A stretch of DNA of 47,184 nucleotides from Actinobacteria bacterium OV450 (GTDB lineage: Bacteria > Actinomycetota > Actinomycetes > Streptomycetales > Streptomycetaceae), in the NCBI GenBank assembly GCA_001298555.1, contig LJCW01000333.1, positions 1 to 47,184 of the forward strand, written 5' to 3'. Numbering within the stretch: the stretch's first letter is position 1; the number at the start of each line of letters is the position of its first letter. This document shows positions 16,283 through 25,084 of the stretch, in pieces. A model generated the notes under the pieces. The model made no database searches, was not told the DNA's origin, and saw nothing but the letters and a program-made list of their open reading frames with translations. The translations under genes and the position numbers were made by a program.

Positions 16283-17191
16283 GTGAACGAACAACAGCAG
16301 CACACCACTTGCCGGAACAGCGCTGTCACCGTGATCGGGCTCGGCCCGATGGGCCAGGCGATGACCCGCACCCTCCTCAGTGCCGGGCACCCGGTCACCG
16401 TCTGGAACCGCACCGCAAGCCGGGCCGCCGGTGTCGTATCCGAGGGAGCGACGCCGGCAGCGACACCCACCGAGGCGCTCCAGGCGAGCGACCTCGTCAT
16501 CCTCAGCCTCACCGACTACCAGGTCATGTACGGCATCCTCGACGGTGCCACCGCATCGCTCGCCGGCCGGACGCTGGTCAACCTGAGCTCCGACACCCCC
16601 GACCGCACACGCGAGGCTGCTGCTTGGGCAGCGGGCCACGGCGCCGCGTTCCTCGCCGGAGGTGTCATGGTCCCCGCGCCGATGGTCGGCACAGAGGCAG
16701 CCCACGTCTACTACAGCGGGCCCGGCCAGGTGATGGAGCGGCACCGGGCGGCATTGGCGCACCTCGGAACACCAAAGCATCTGGGCGAGGACCCGGGCCT
16801 CGCCCAGATGATGTACCAGGCCCAGCTCACGGTGTTCCTCACCACCCTGTCGGCACTGATGCACGCCACCGCAATGCTCGGTACGGCAGGAATGAAGGCC
16901 AAGGACGTGCTGCCGGAGCTGCTCGCCTCCGCCGATTCGATCGGAGACATCCTGAGGGCTGGTGAGGAGAACCCCGGTGCCGCGCTCGATGCAGGAGAGC
17001 ATCCCGGCCACCTCAGCACCGTCACGATGATGGGAGCGACGTCCGACCACATCGTCGAGACCAGTACGTCGATCGGCCTGGACCTCGCGCTCCCCCTGGC
17101 CGTGCAGGCCCACTACCGGCGCGCGATTGCGGACGGGCACGGCAGTGACAACTGGACGCGCATCATCGACAGCATCCGAGGACCACGCTGA
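16283..17191 (+). CDS. NADP-dependent dehydrogenase, imine-reductase-like
   Basis: About 302 residues of the beta-hydroxyacid dehydrogenase superfamily. The N-terminal Rossmann fold has the nucleotide motif GLGPMG (residues 19-24), then VTVWNRTASRAAGVV, whose R supports NADP over NAD. The all-helical C-terminal domain begins QMMYQAQLTVFLTTLSALMH. The GGVMVPAPMVGT segment is typical of imine reductases, which reduce cyclic or secondary imines. The true substrate is unknown. The start is uncertain: GTG 16283 or GTG 16259; neither has a well-spaced ribosome site, so the gene may be leaderless. It is controlled by the adjacent HxlR regulator. Confidence 0.85.
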   Translation: MNEQQQHTTCRNSAVTVIGLGPMGQAMTRTLLSAGHPVTVWNRTASRAAGVVSEGATPAATPTEALQASDLVILSLTDYQVMYGILDGATASLAGRTLVNLSSDTPDRTREAAAWAAGHGAAFLAGGVMVPAPMVGTEAAHVYYSGPGQVMERHRAALAHLGTPKHLGEDPGLAQMMYQAQLTVFLTTLSALMHATAMLGTAGMKAKDVLPELLASADSIGDILRAGEENPGAALDAGEHPGHLSTVTMMGATSDHIVETSTSIGLDLALPLAVQAHYRRAIADGHGSDNWTRIIDSIRGPR

Positions 17192-17427
17192 CGATGCTTC
17201 TTCACGGGCCTTGCCGCGTGGACGTCGGTGTCTGCAACAGCGACGACGTCGGCCCCGTCCTACCGCCGTGGCCCAGCGATTTCGGGAGGCCGACGGAGCG
17301 TGCCGAGCGGTTCGGGCTGCGCCAGTCCCAGGCTGGCCGGAGCCCGGAGCCGGACGAAACCGGTCCGGCCCGGGCAGGACCGGCAAGTGGCGCCTTCAGC
17401 AGGTACCCGGCCCCTGCCTGCGCCGGG

Positions 17428-17858
17428 TCACCAAGACAACCGCGGGTCCTGCACGTGCTCCGGCGAGTGCCGGCCCTCTCCTCTGCCCAGACCGGTCCGG
17501 ACCAGGAAGCCGGGGTCCACGTCCCACAGCCGCGCTGCGGTGTGAACTCGCTGGGTGCCCGGAATCCCACCTCGACGAGGACTCCGTCGCGGAACATCCA
17601 CAGACCGAACAGGTCGTCGTCCTGGTCGTGGAGCATGACCTGCACGCAGGCGGGCTCGTTCCACGGCAGGGACTCCAGATCCTTGAGCACCCCGCGGCGC
17701 CGATGCGACTTCTCGAACTCGATGTGCCAGCCTCCTACGAGCCAGGGGAGCTGTACGAAGCAGCCCTGCCAGGTGCGGGCCTCGTCCGGCCGCGTCAGCG
17801 GCTCCATCACCTCGTCCTCGTACCGCGCCAACACGATGACCTGCGCCGTTCTGCTCAT
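17428..17858 (-). pseudogene. Hypothetical protein gene, frameshifted
   Basis: The frame from ATG 17858 encodes a soluble protein (QVIVLARYEDEVMEPLTRPD and later LWMFRDGVLVEVG) up to about 17565. There the coding character moves to the next frame, which continues PGTQRVHTAARLWDVDPGFL and ends at 17428. Restoring one G in the GGG run near 17570 rejoins the two, so a 1-bp deletion or a base-call error is likely. The family is not recognised, though proteins ending DVDPGFL are typical of Streptomyces hypotheticals. Confidence 0.6.
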
Positions 17859-17884
17859 GCCCACAGGACACACCGCGCCGGGCA

Positions 17885-18095
17885 GCGAGGGCAAACGGTT
17901 TGGGACCGGGAGCCGTCGAGCCCCCCAGGCGCTGACCGGGCCAGTCATTGTCGGTCCTGCGGACGCCCAGCAGCTCGGTGGCGCGCGCTCCTGAGCTGAC
18001 ATGGCACCACAGCAGGGCCCTGCCGTGATCGCTTCCCATCGCCGCAAACAGCTCGTCCTGCGCCGCGTCGGACAATGACCGCGGCGCCCGGGCGG
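17885..18095 (-). pseudogene. Fragment of a tyrosine recombinase (integrase)
   Basis: The minus-strand frame reads ARAPRSLSDAAQDELFAAMG then RALLWCHVSSGARATELLGV. This matches the start of the catalytic domain of Streptomyces integrases, including the arginine in GARATELL that corresponds to the first catalytic Arg. The segments with the His and Tyr residues are missing and the frame decays into the upstream region of the frameshifted gene. It is a remnant of an integrated element. Confidence 0.6.
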
Positions 18096-18266
18096 GAGGA
18101 CGTCCGGCACAGTCGGCAGCGGTGCGCTGGACGGCGAGAACGGACGCTTCGCCGAACCGGGGCGGGCCAAGCTCTTCCTGACCTTAGGAACCGTCACCTG
18201 GGACGTCTCCTGGACCAGGGGTAACATCCTCGTCGCGAACACATCCGGTGCGGGAGGGGGCGGGCG

Positions 18267-18788
18267 ATGACGGGATGGGTGTCGTTCCAGGGCGCCGCCG
18301 CGGCGGCGGCGCTGCTGACCGTAGTGACGGTGTCGTCCTGCACGGCGGGCGGGAGTGACGAGGCCGGCAGGTGTAAGGTACGGCACGAGCTCGACCAGAT
18401 CACCTCACGGTTCCCTTCGTTCAAGCAGCTTGAATCCACGTCGTGGTGCGGAATCGACCCGGACAAGCCGTCCCGGTCGCTGCCCTCGCAGAACAACATC
18501 CGCCTCGTGGGCGTGCTCAATGCGGTGGATGACCAGGCTGTGCTGAAGGATCTGGAGAACCCCGCTCTGGAGTTCAAGCCCAGCGTACCCAAGAACGTGC
18601 CTCCGGAGATCATGAGGCTCCTGCCTGAGGGAGCCGAGTGGATGATGAGCGACCGAATCAACAAGGACATCACCGAGGATCTCTACTTCGGGTCCTTCTA
18701 CTACGACAAGCGGAGCGGACAGGTCCTCTTCGACTGTTCGAACCCGTTCCGAAAGGACGGTCCGGCACCCGTTATAACCAGCAACTGA
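18267..18788 (+). CDS. Putative secreted lipoprotein
   Basis: A 173-residue protein. Residues 1-25 are a lipoprotein signal peptide ending in a lipobox (TVVTVSSC, the Cys being the lipidated residue), followed by a polar linker. The mature domain is about 145 residues with two cysteines near HELDQITSRFPSFKQLESTS and SNPFRKDG, and mixed alpha/beta character (EIMRLLPEGAEWMMSD). GGGAGGGGG lies just upstream of ATG. It is followed by a terminator at 18851. The function is unknown; it faces the cell surface. Confidence 0.75.
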   Translation: MTGWVSFQGAAAAAALLTVVTVSSCTAGGSDEAGRCKVRHELDQITSRFPSFKQLESTSWCGIDPDKPSRSLPSQNNIRLVGVLNAVDDQAVLKDLENPALEFKPSVPKNVPPEIMRLLPEGAEWMMSDRINKDITEDLYFGSFYYDKRSGQVLFDCSNPFRKDGPAPVITSN

Positions 18789-18850
18789 ACCACGGAGCCG
18801 GATAGCGGTCGGGGAGCCCCGGCCGATCAGGTTCCCCGCCCCACATGACA

Positions 18851-18885
18851 TCGGCCCCCGGGACCCCAAGCGGTCCGGGGGCCGA
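18851..18885 (+). terminator. Probable terminator hairpin
   Basis: Left arm 18851-18865 and right arm 18872-18885 pair with one bulged base; the loop is about 6 bases. It lies about 60 bp after the lipoprotein stop. There is no long T-run, as usual in high-GC actinobacteria. Confidence 0.65.
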
Positions 18886-18899
18886 CGCCGTGACGCGGA

Positions 18900-19025
18900 C
18901 GGGGTGCGGTATCTCCAGGCGATGGCTTGCAGGGTTCGGCGGTGGTCGGCCCACCGCCGTCCACGGACAGGATCGGCCGGCGTCAGCGGCTTGATCCGCT
19001 CCCCCATCGCATCAGTGATCAGCAA
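18900..19025 (-). pseudogene. N-terminal fragment of an IS5-type transposase
   Basis: From TTG 19025 the frame reads ITDAMGERIKPLTPADPVRG then RRWADHRRTLQAIAWRYRTP. That is the N-terminal helical domain of IS5-group transposases. It stops after about 42 residues and the catalytic domain is absent. It is a leftover of an inserted and then deleted element. Confidence 0.7.
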
Positions 19026-19043
19026 CCGGACGGACGCACCTGA

Positions 19044-19202
19044 TCAACTGAGTGGCCCGTGCCAGCTCGCGGAGACGTCCGCTGCGTAGTCCGCGCCGAG
19101 CCCGCCTTCGCGTCCTGCCTCACACAGCCACTCCAAGACGCGCGGGGCGTACGAGTTTCGGCCGGAAGCCGCAAAGGTGCCGCGTGCAGGGGCTCGGCCC
19201 AT
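19044..19202 (-). CDS. Small ORF, possible gene fragment
   Basis: From ATG 19202 the frame gives 52 residues ending RVLEWLCEAGREGGLGADYA and ADVSASWHGPLS. Composition is protein-like, more so than the overlapping frames, but there is no Shine-Dalgarno sequence before the ATG and the coding quality continues a little upstream. It is probably the tail of a lost gene next to the IS5 fragment. I do not recognise the family. Confidence 0.35.
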   Translation of the reverse strand: MGRAPARGTFAASGRNSYAPRVLEWLCEAGREGGLGADYAADVSASWHGPLS

Positions 19203-19559
19203 CCCGCGTGCCGGGCCGGCGGAATCCGCCCTCGAACCGCTCCCGCCATACCGTCACGCATCACGCCGCAGGCACGCTGCCCCGACGCACTCGCCTCGTC
19301 CCTCCCCCTCACCCCCGCCATGACCGAAAGCCCCCGTCAAACGCCATGCCGCCACCACACTTGCGGGTGAATCATCCTTCGGTGAAGTTGACGCTCTTGG
19401 CGCGGTGATACCGCCGTGCGACAGCAAGACGGTGACGGCACGTATACGGACGACGGCCTCCGCATCCACCACCCTCATGTGGCCGTCGGCGCGCGCGATC
19501 GGGGCGGAGCTGTTCTGCTGGACTTCGGGGGTGCCGAGTCGTGTCTGAGAGAGGGTCGG
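19203..19559. other. Upstream region of the alcohol dehydrogenase gene
   Basis: It includes the promoter of the dehydrogenase and no convincing gene. A longer in-frame start at 19416 exists but its codons are not protein-like. Confidence 0.45.
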
Positions 19560-20582
19560 ATGGGTACGTATCGAGTCGCGCAGGTCACCTCCCCCGACGG
19601 ACGGTTCGAGATCGTCGAGCGCGAGGTGCCGCAGCCGGGGCCGGGCCACGTGCGCATCGCCGTCGATGCCTGCGGGATCTGCCACAGCGATGCCGTCTTC
19701 GTGAGCGCCAAGGTGCCGGGCGTGCGGTTCCCGCTGGTCCCCGGCCATGAGGTCGCCGGCCGGATCGAAGCCTTGGGCGAAGGGGCACAGGACCGGGGCT
19801 GGCAGGTCGGCGACAGAGTCGCCGTCGGCTGGTTCGGCGGGAGCTGCGGCCACTGCACACCTTGCAGGCAGGGCGACTTCATCGTCTGCGAGAACCTCAA
19901 GGTCCCGGGCTGGGCATACGACGGCGGGTTCGCGGAGGCGGTGATCGCACCGTCCGACGCCCTCGCCCGGATCCCCGACGCGCTGGCCTCCACCGATGCG
20001 GCACCCATGGCCTGCGCGGGGGTGACCACGTACAACGGACTGCGGCGCAGCTCCGCGCGGCCGGGTGACCTGGTCGCCGTGCTCGGCATCGGCGGCCTCG
20101 GCCATCTCGCCGTGCAGTATGCGGTGGCGATGGGCTTCGAGACCGTGGCCATCGCCCGCGGGGCCGACAAGAGGGAATTCGCCGAGCAGCTCGGCGCACA
20201 CCACTACGTCGACAGCACGGTGGGTACGAGCGTTGCGGACGCACTGCGGTCCCTCGGGGGCGCCAAGGTCGTACTGGCCACGGCCGCCAACTCCGGTGCC
20301 ATCACCGCGACCGTGGACGGCCTGGCGCACCGGGGTGAGTTGGTGGTGATCGGCGCGGCCCCCGAGCCGCTGGAAATCAGCCCGATGCAGCTGCTCATGA
20401 GCGGACGCGTCGTGCGCGGCCACCCGTCCGGCACCTCGCAGGACGTCGAGGACACCATGGTCTTCAGCGCGCTGCACGGAATCCGCCCGATCGTCGAGGT
20501 GGTGCCGCTGAGTCGGACCGACGAGGCGTACCAAAAGATGCTCTCGGGTGCCGCGCGCTTCCGGATGGTCCTCACCGGCTGA
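19560..20582 (+). CDS. Zinc-dependent alcohol dehydrogenase
   Basis: A 340-residue medium-chain dehydrogenase of the AdhP type. The catalytic zinc ligands are visible in DACGICHSDAVF and VPGHEVAG, with another cysteine later in PMACAGVTTYNGL. The structural zinc loop is complete (CGHCTPCRQGDFIVC). The NAD fold has GIGGLGHLAVQYAV. It should interconvert alcohols and aldehydes or ketones with NAD(P). The ATG at 19560 has GAGAGAGGG upstream. There are no other pathway genes next to it, so its role is unknown. Confidence 0.92.
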   Translation: MGTYRVAQVTSPDGRFEIVEREVPQPGPGHVRIAVDACGICHSDAVFVSAKVPGVRFPLVPGHEVAGRIEALGEGAQDRGWQVGDRVAVGWFGGSCGHCTPCRQGDFIVCENLKVPGWAYDGGFAEAVIAPSDALARIPDALASTDAAPMACAGVTTYNGLRRSSARPGDLVAVLGIGGLGHLAVQYAVAMGFETVAIARGADKREFAEQLGAHHYVDSTVGTSVADALRSLGGAKVVLATAANSGAITATVDGLAHRGELVVIGAAPEPLEISPMQLLMSGRVVRGHPSGTSQDVEDTMVFSALHGIRPIVEVVPLSRTDEAYQKMLSGAARFRMVLTG

Positions 20583-20921
20583 CCCGGGTACGCCGCCCCC
20601 GTGGGGCGCGGGAGGCTCACGCCCACGCTGCAAGGGTCAGATGACTGACAGCGCCGCTTCCTGCGCAGATGCAGTGGCCGGCCAGTCGGCAACCCGCTCA
20701 CCCAAACTGCACAACCCCTGATGGTCGGACTGTTGACCGTTTGGGGCTGAACCTCGGTAAGGACGACGCGGCCACCGGATCGCCGGGCCCCTGCCCAATT
20801 CCGCACCTTCCATCGACCTCCGCAAACGGCTCCAGGACGGTTGCCGCCACTGCCTCGACCACCCGCAGGACCCCTCCTGCTGAGACGCACCGTCAGGGAT
20901 CTGGTGGGCGGCGGCAGCGGG
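20583..20921. other. Intergenic region, no gene seen
   Basis: Convergent ends of the dehydrogenase and the lipoprotein gene. Short GC stems occur, but no single clear terminator and no protein-like frame. Confidence 0.4.
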
Positions 20922-21515
20922 CTACTTCACGTAGATCTCGTCGAGGGTGTCGATGACCCCTTCCGCGTTCAGGTGGTAGCGGAAGGGGAGGCCCTTGTCC
21001 GGGTGGGTGTCAAGCCAGGAGGTCAGCTCGCTGGTGGAGATGGGCTTGCCCATGACCTCCGAGGGGAGGATCGGCGCCGTCGCGGTGATCTTGGCCTTCT
21101 CCGAGATCGGGATGTACGTCCACGCGCCCGACGGTTCGAAGCGCCCGGGGCAGCCGTACGTACCGTGCTGGACGATGAGGCTGGTCATGCCGCCCTCGGG
21201 CGTGTAGCGGTGCACGGCGATCGTGTCGGGCGAGACCGGCATCCTGTGGTCGGCGCCGCAGGCCGGGGCGGAGGGCGGAGTCGGGGCGGGGGGATTCTTC
21301 CCCACGGCAGTGGCGGTCGCCGAGGGCTTGGGCGCCGCGCCGGTCTTCGAGGGGGCCGGCACGGCGGTCGTGGCGGTGGGCGCCGCCGGTGCGGCCGCAC
21401 TGGACTTCGCGTCCGGCGCGGCGGCCTGGTCGTCGCCGTTCTGACAGGCGCTCAGCGCCAGCATCCCGCACACCGCGAGGACGGCCATGGCCGCCTGCCC
21501 CCGTACCGCTCTCAT
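20922..21515 (-). CDS. Putative lipoprotein with Ala/Pro-rich linker
   Basis: A 197-residue protein. Its signal peptide ends in the lipobox LALSAC near residue 25. It then has a linker of about 60 residues rich in A, P and T, which would span the cell wall, and a folded C-terminal domain of about 110 residues (GGMTSLIVQHGTYGCPGRFE, then SEVMGKPISTSELTSWLDTH and LNAEGVIDTLDEIYV). GAGGGAG precedes the ATG. I do not recognise the domain. It is anchored on the outer face of the membrane; the ligand is unknown. Confidence 0.75.
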   Translation of the reverse strand: MRAVRGQAAMAVLAVCGMLALSACQNGDDQAAAPDAKSSAAAPAAPTATTAVPAPSKTGAAPKPSATATAVGKNPPAPTPPSAPACGADHRMPVSPDTIAVHRYTPEGGMTSLIVQHGTYGCPGRFEPSGAWTYIPISEKAKITATAPILPSEVMGKPISTSELTSWLDTHPDKGLPFRYHLNAEGVIDTLDEIYVK

Positions 21516-22109
21516 GGTCTTCTCCCTCTGCGAGTTCCGCCGTCGCGCAGACCGTAGCCGCCGGGATCCGGCCGGGGCGATGGCCGGATGTGATTCGTCA
21601 CCGGGCCGGGATCGGCTTGTTGCGGAGTACTGACTTCCGGCCTCGTGCCGCGGACGTCCGTGCCGGCCACCGGGTCGGGAAGTCGTCGGCGGCGGCACTC
21701 GTTCACGACCGCCGGCTGGCCTGCCCCGGCTATCCGCGCCACCTCCGCCAGGTCCGCCGTGGTGGTGCGTGTCCGCTTGTCGAACCTGGTCGCAACCGCG
21801 CGGAATACCTTGAGCTTGTTGATCCCCCGTTCGACGGTGTTGCGCTTGGTGGAGCGGTCCTTGTCGAAGCCGGGCGGCCGATCCCCGGACCTGGCGAGTC
21901 GGACCCCGGTTGGCGGTCTGATCGGCTTTCTTCGGGCACCTGGGCAGCAGCCACGGCCAGGAGCGCGAGGGCAACGATCCGCCCTTCCCTTTCCACTCTC
22001 TGCGAACCGCCCGGCGAAGACAAGACTGCAATTTTTGCTGTCAAACCGGGAAACTCGTTCCTGAGCGGAGGGCTGCACCGCGGGGCCCCTCCCCAACGGG
22101 AGGACACTC
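21516..22109. other. Region with an IS5 remnant, otherwise no gene
   Basis: It holds the transposase tail at 21730-21905, the promoter of the lipoprotein gene on the left and of the P-loop gene on the right. No further gene is supported. Confidence 0.45.
21730..21905 (-). pseudogene. C-terminal fragment of an IS5-type transposase
   Basis: On the minus strand the frame reads PPGFDKDRSTKRNTVERGIN then KLKVFRAVATRFDKRTRTTT. The TVERGINKLK segment holds the last catalytic Glu of IS5-type DDE enzymes. The frame changes shortly upstream and no earlier domain remains. It is a different fragment from that at 18900. Confidence 0.65.
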
Positions 22110-22790
22110 GTGTCAGACGTCTGGGATCCACATGGCAGCCTGCAGCGCGCGTTGTGGATCGGCGGCGCACAGTGGTCCGGCAAGACCACCGTTGCCGAAC
22201 TCATCGCCAGGAAATACGGATTGACGGTGTACCACTACGACTACCACGACGCCCGCGGACACCAGGATCGCCGGATCGCACGTCGTGTCGCCCTGGGTGA
22301 GCCCGTGGAAGATCCCAACCCCGACCACGTCTGGTCGGACAAGGGCCCGGAGGAGATGGCCGCCGAGACGCTGGCCGGCTTCCCGGTCCGCTTCGAGTGG
22401 GCGTTGGACGACCTGCGCGCACTGTTCACCGGCCGACCGGCGATCGCTGAGGGATGGGGGCTGCGACCGGAGCTGGTTGCGCCGCTGCTCGACTCACTCC
22501 GGCGCCTGGTCGTCCTCGTCCCCACAGAGGACTTCCGTCAGCACCAACTCCGGACCCTCCCGCGCGCGGGAACTCTCAACGTCCCTGTCACTGACCCGGC
22601 CCGATCTCAGGCCAACCGCATCGCCCGTGACCGGCTGATTGCCGAGGACGCAGCACAGAACGCCCGCCGCCTCGGCATCCGCGTCATCGAAGTCGACGGG
22701 ACGCTCGACGCGGTGGCTGTGGCGGCAGAGGTCGCCGGGCATTTCGCCCCTTACCTTGGCACGGCGACGGCTGCGGGATCGCTCGAGTGA
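22110..22790 (+). CDS. P-loop NTPase, nucleotide/small-molecule kinase-like
   Basis: A 226-residue soluble protein starting at GTG with GGGAGG eight bases upstream. Walker A is GGAQWSGKTT (G19 to T27, K25 being the phosphate-binding lysine). Then come YHYDYHDARGHQDRRIARR, a PAIAEGWGLRPELV strand-turn that could hold Walker B, and VVLVPTEDFRQHQLRTL. The size and layout fit a small kinase of the uridine-kinase/AAA_33 type, acting on an unknown substrate. It stands alone. An IS5 remnant lies upstream. Confidence 0.7.
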   Translation: MSDVWDPHGSLQRALWIGGAQWSGKTTVAELIARKYGLTVYHYDYHDARGHQDRRIARRVALGEPVEDPNPDHVWSDKGPEEMAAETLAGFPVRFEWALDDLRALFTGRPAIAEGWGLRPELVAPLLDSLRRLVVLVPTEDFRQHQLRTLPRAGTLNVPVTDPARSQANRIARDRLIAEDAAQNARRLGIRVIEVDGTLDAVAVAAEVAGHFAPYLGTATAAGSLE

Positions 22791-22932
22791 TCGTGAAAGG
22801 AGAGGGCAGGGGCAATTGCTAACCGTTTACGGCACGAACTCTTAATTCCACAGCGCGGCTGCTCTGAGTGCGAAGGTGGGCGGACAGTGATTCGCCGTGC
22901 CGTTTGCGGCAGGCTCCGATCGGAGGGCGCAT

Positions 22933-24678
22933 ATGACGTCGCTAGGCGAGCGGCCGGGAGTAGCGCAGAAGGAGGGGACTCAGGAGCGGGGCGGGACCGA
23001 GCGGCGTGTCGGGCAGGGCTCCCGACTGTTGAACCTGTTGTCGACGACCGATCACAAGGTGATCGGGAACATGTACCTCGTCACCTCGTTCGTCTTCTTC
23101 CTGTTCGCCGGGCTGCTGGCGATGCTGATGCGCGCCGAGCTGGCCCGCCCGGGCATGCAGATCGTCTCTTCCGAGCAGTACAACCAACTGTTCACCGTGC
23201 ACGGGACGGTCATGATGCTGCTGTTCGCCACCCCGACCTTCACGGGGTTCACCAATGCGATCATGCCGTTGCAGATCGGCGCGCCCGACGTGGCCTTTCC
23301 CCGGCTGAACGCCTTCACCTATTGGGTCTACCTGTTCGGTGGGCTTCTGGTCGTCTCGGGCTTCCTCACGTCGAACGGCGCGGCGTCCTTCGGGTGGTTC
23401 GCGTACGCGCCTCTGAACAGCTCCCCCTTTTCGCCTGGTGCGGGGGCAGACCTCTGGGTGATGGGGCTGGTGGTCTCCGGGCTGAGCACCATCCTCGGAT
23501 CGGTCAACTTCATCACCACGATCGTCTGTCTGCGGGCTCCCGGCATGACGTTGTTCCGGATGCCGATCTTCACCTGGAACGTGCTGTTCACGTCCATCCT
23601 GGCGTTGCTGGCCTTTCCGGTACTGACGGCCGCTCTGTTGGCCCTGGAGGCAGACCGGAAGTTCGGGGCGCACGTTTTCGACGCGTCCAACGGCGGGGCC
23701 CTGTTGTGGCAGCACCTGTTCTGGTTCTTCGGGCACCCGGAGGTCTACATCGTGGCTCTGCCGTTCTTCGGGGTGGTCAGTGAGGTCCTGCCGGTGTTCA
23801 GCCGGAAGCCGGTATTCGGCTACGTCGGGCTGGTTGGGGCCACGATCGCCATCACGGGGCTGTCGGCAACGGTCTGGGCACACCACATGTTCGCCACCGG
23901 AGCGGTGCTGCTCCCGTTCTTCTCCTTGCTGTCCTTCCTGATCGCGGTGCCCACCGGCGTGAAGTTCTTCAACTGGATCGGGACCCTGTGGCGCGGCTCC
24001 CTCTCCTTCGAGACGCCGATGCTGTGGTCCATCGGGTTCCTGGTCACCTTCCTGCTCGGCGGGCTGACCGGGGTGCTGGTCGCCTCGCCACCCATGGACT
24101 TCCACCTGACGGACAGCTACTTCGTCGTCGCCCATCTGCATTACGTGCTGTTCGGCACGATCGTGTTCGCCACGTTCGCCGGGTTCTACTTCTGGTGGCC
24201 CAAGTTCACCGGTCGGATGCTCGACGAGCGGCTGGGCAAGGTGCACTTCTGGACCCTCTTCGTGGGCTTTCAGCTGACCTTTCTCGTCCAGCACTGGCTG
24301 GGTGAGCAGGGCATGCCCCGCCGGTACGCGGACTATCTGGCCGCCGACGGGTTCACCGCTCTCAACTCCCTCTCCTCCATCGGAGCGTTCCTGTTGGGCT
24401 TGTCCACACTGCCGTTCCTGTACAACGTCTGGAAGACGTCCCGGTACAGGGAGAAGGTGACCTGCGACGATCCGTGGGGGTGGGGCCGTTCTCTGGAGTG
24501 GGCCACCAGCTGCCCACCGCCCCGCCACAACTTTCACGCGCTGCCCCGGATCCGCAGCGATTCCCCCGCCTTCGACCTGCACCATCCAGAGGTACGGACC
24601 GCATCGGCCCCGGCGAGCCCGACGGTGGGCCCTGACTCCACTCCCGGTCCCGGCTCGACCGCGAAGGTGGACGGATGA
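22933..24678 (+). CDS. ctaD: Cytochrome c oxidase subunit I (CtaD paralogue)
   Basis: A 581-residue heme-copper oxidase subunit with about 12 membrane helices. All metal ligands are visible: H90 for heme a (in TVHGTVMM), the cross-linked pair H268/Y272 in GHPEVYI, H317/H318 for copper B, and H401/H403 (in [10 protein letters not shown]) for hemes a3 and a. So it should reduce oxygen and pump protons. The ATG at 22933 fits. It is followed by ctaF in an ATGA overlap. CtaC, CtaE and qcrC/A are not nearby, so it probably uses subunits encoded elsewhere. A ctaD paralogue is inferred because the usual ctaC-D-F cluster context is absent. Confidence 0.95.
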   Translation: MTSLGERPGVAQKEGTQERGGTERRVGQGSRLLNLLSTTDHKVIGNMYLVTSFVFFLFAGLLAMLMRAELARPGMQIVSSEQYNQLFTVHGTVMMLLFATPTFTGFTNAIMPLQIGAPDVAFPRLNAFTYWVYLFGGLLVVSGFLTSNGAASFGWFAYAPLNSSPFSPGAGADLWVMGLVVSGLSTILGSVNFITTIVCLRAPGMTLFRMPIFTWNVLFTSILALLAFPVLTAALLALEADRKFGAHVFDASNGGALLWQHLFWFFGHPEVYIVALPFFGVVSEVLPVFSRKPVFGYVGLVGATIAITGLSATVWAHHMFATGAVLLPFFSLLSFLIAVPTGVKFFNWIGTLWRGSLSFETPMLWSIGFLVTFLLGGLTGVLVASPPMDFHLTDSYFVVAHLHYVLFGTIVFATFAGFYFWWPKFTGRMLDERLGKVHFWTLFVGFQLTFLVQHWLGEQGMPRRYADYLAADGFTALNSLSSIGAFLLGLSTLPFLYNVWKTSRYREKVTCDDPWGWGRSLEWATSCPPPRHNFHALPRIRSDSPAFDLHHPEVRTASAPASPTVGPDSTPGPGSTAKVDG

Positions 24679-25064
24679 AGGGTGAAGCGTGGCTGTTCAC
24701 AGGCGTGGCGCTGTTCTTCGCCGTGACGGGCTCGGTCTACGTCACGTTCTCCACGGACCCCGCCGGTATCGCCGCGCTTGCGGTGTCCTTCCTGATGTCG
24801 GCGCTGATCGCCGCCTTCCTCTGGTGGGGCCACACGCGCGTCGGCCGCAGACCGGCTGACCACAAGGACGCCCTGGTGCAGGAGGCAGGGGGCAAGCGTG
24901 CCTACTTTCCGGCTCGGAGCTACTCTCCCGCCCTCGCCGCTGTCGGTACCGCTCTGCTGGGCCTGGGGGTCGTCCAGGGGCTCTGGCTCTTCCTGATCGG
25001 CGTCGGCGTACTCGTACCGGGCGTCTACGGGTTCGTCTTCCGGAACCCGGACCTCGCGGACTGA
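24675..25064 (+). CDS. ctaF: Cytochrome c oxidase subunit IV (CtaF)
   Basis: A 129-residue membrane protein with four hydrophobic helices: [56 protein letters not shown] and a last one at [16 protein letters not shown]. It matches the small subunit specific to actinobacterial aa3 oxidases. It overlaps ctaD by 4 bp, so the two are co-translated and assemble together in the membrane. Confidence 0.9.
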   Translation: MKGEAWLFTGVALFFAVTGSVYVTFSTDPAGIAALAVSFLMSALIAAFLWWGHTRVGRRPADHKDALVQEAGGKRAYFPARSYSPALAAVGTALLGLGVVQGLWLFLIGVGVLVPGVYGFVFRNPDLAD

Positions 25065-25084
25065 GCCGCACGACAGGGAGTCCG

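Noticed and set aside
20583..20921. Terminator near 20590-20610 after the alcohol dehydrogenase
   Set aside because: The best stem is only 5 bp, too weak to call.
18900..21905. Idea that the IS5 fragments at 18900-19025 and 21730-21905 are two ends of one element
   Set aside because: Both are on the minus strand, but the N-terminal piece lies at lower coordinates than the C-terminal piece, so a single insertion cannot give this order.
22942..24585. Long minus-strand frame across ctaD
   Set aside because: It is Gln/Glu/Arg-rich with no known domain; ctaD on the other strand has every cofactor ligand.
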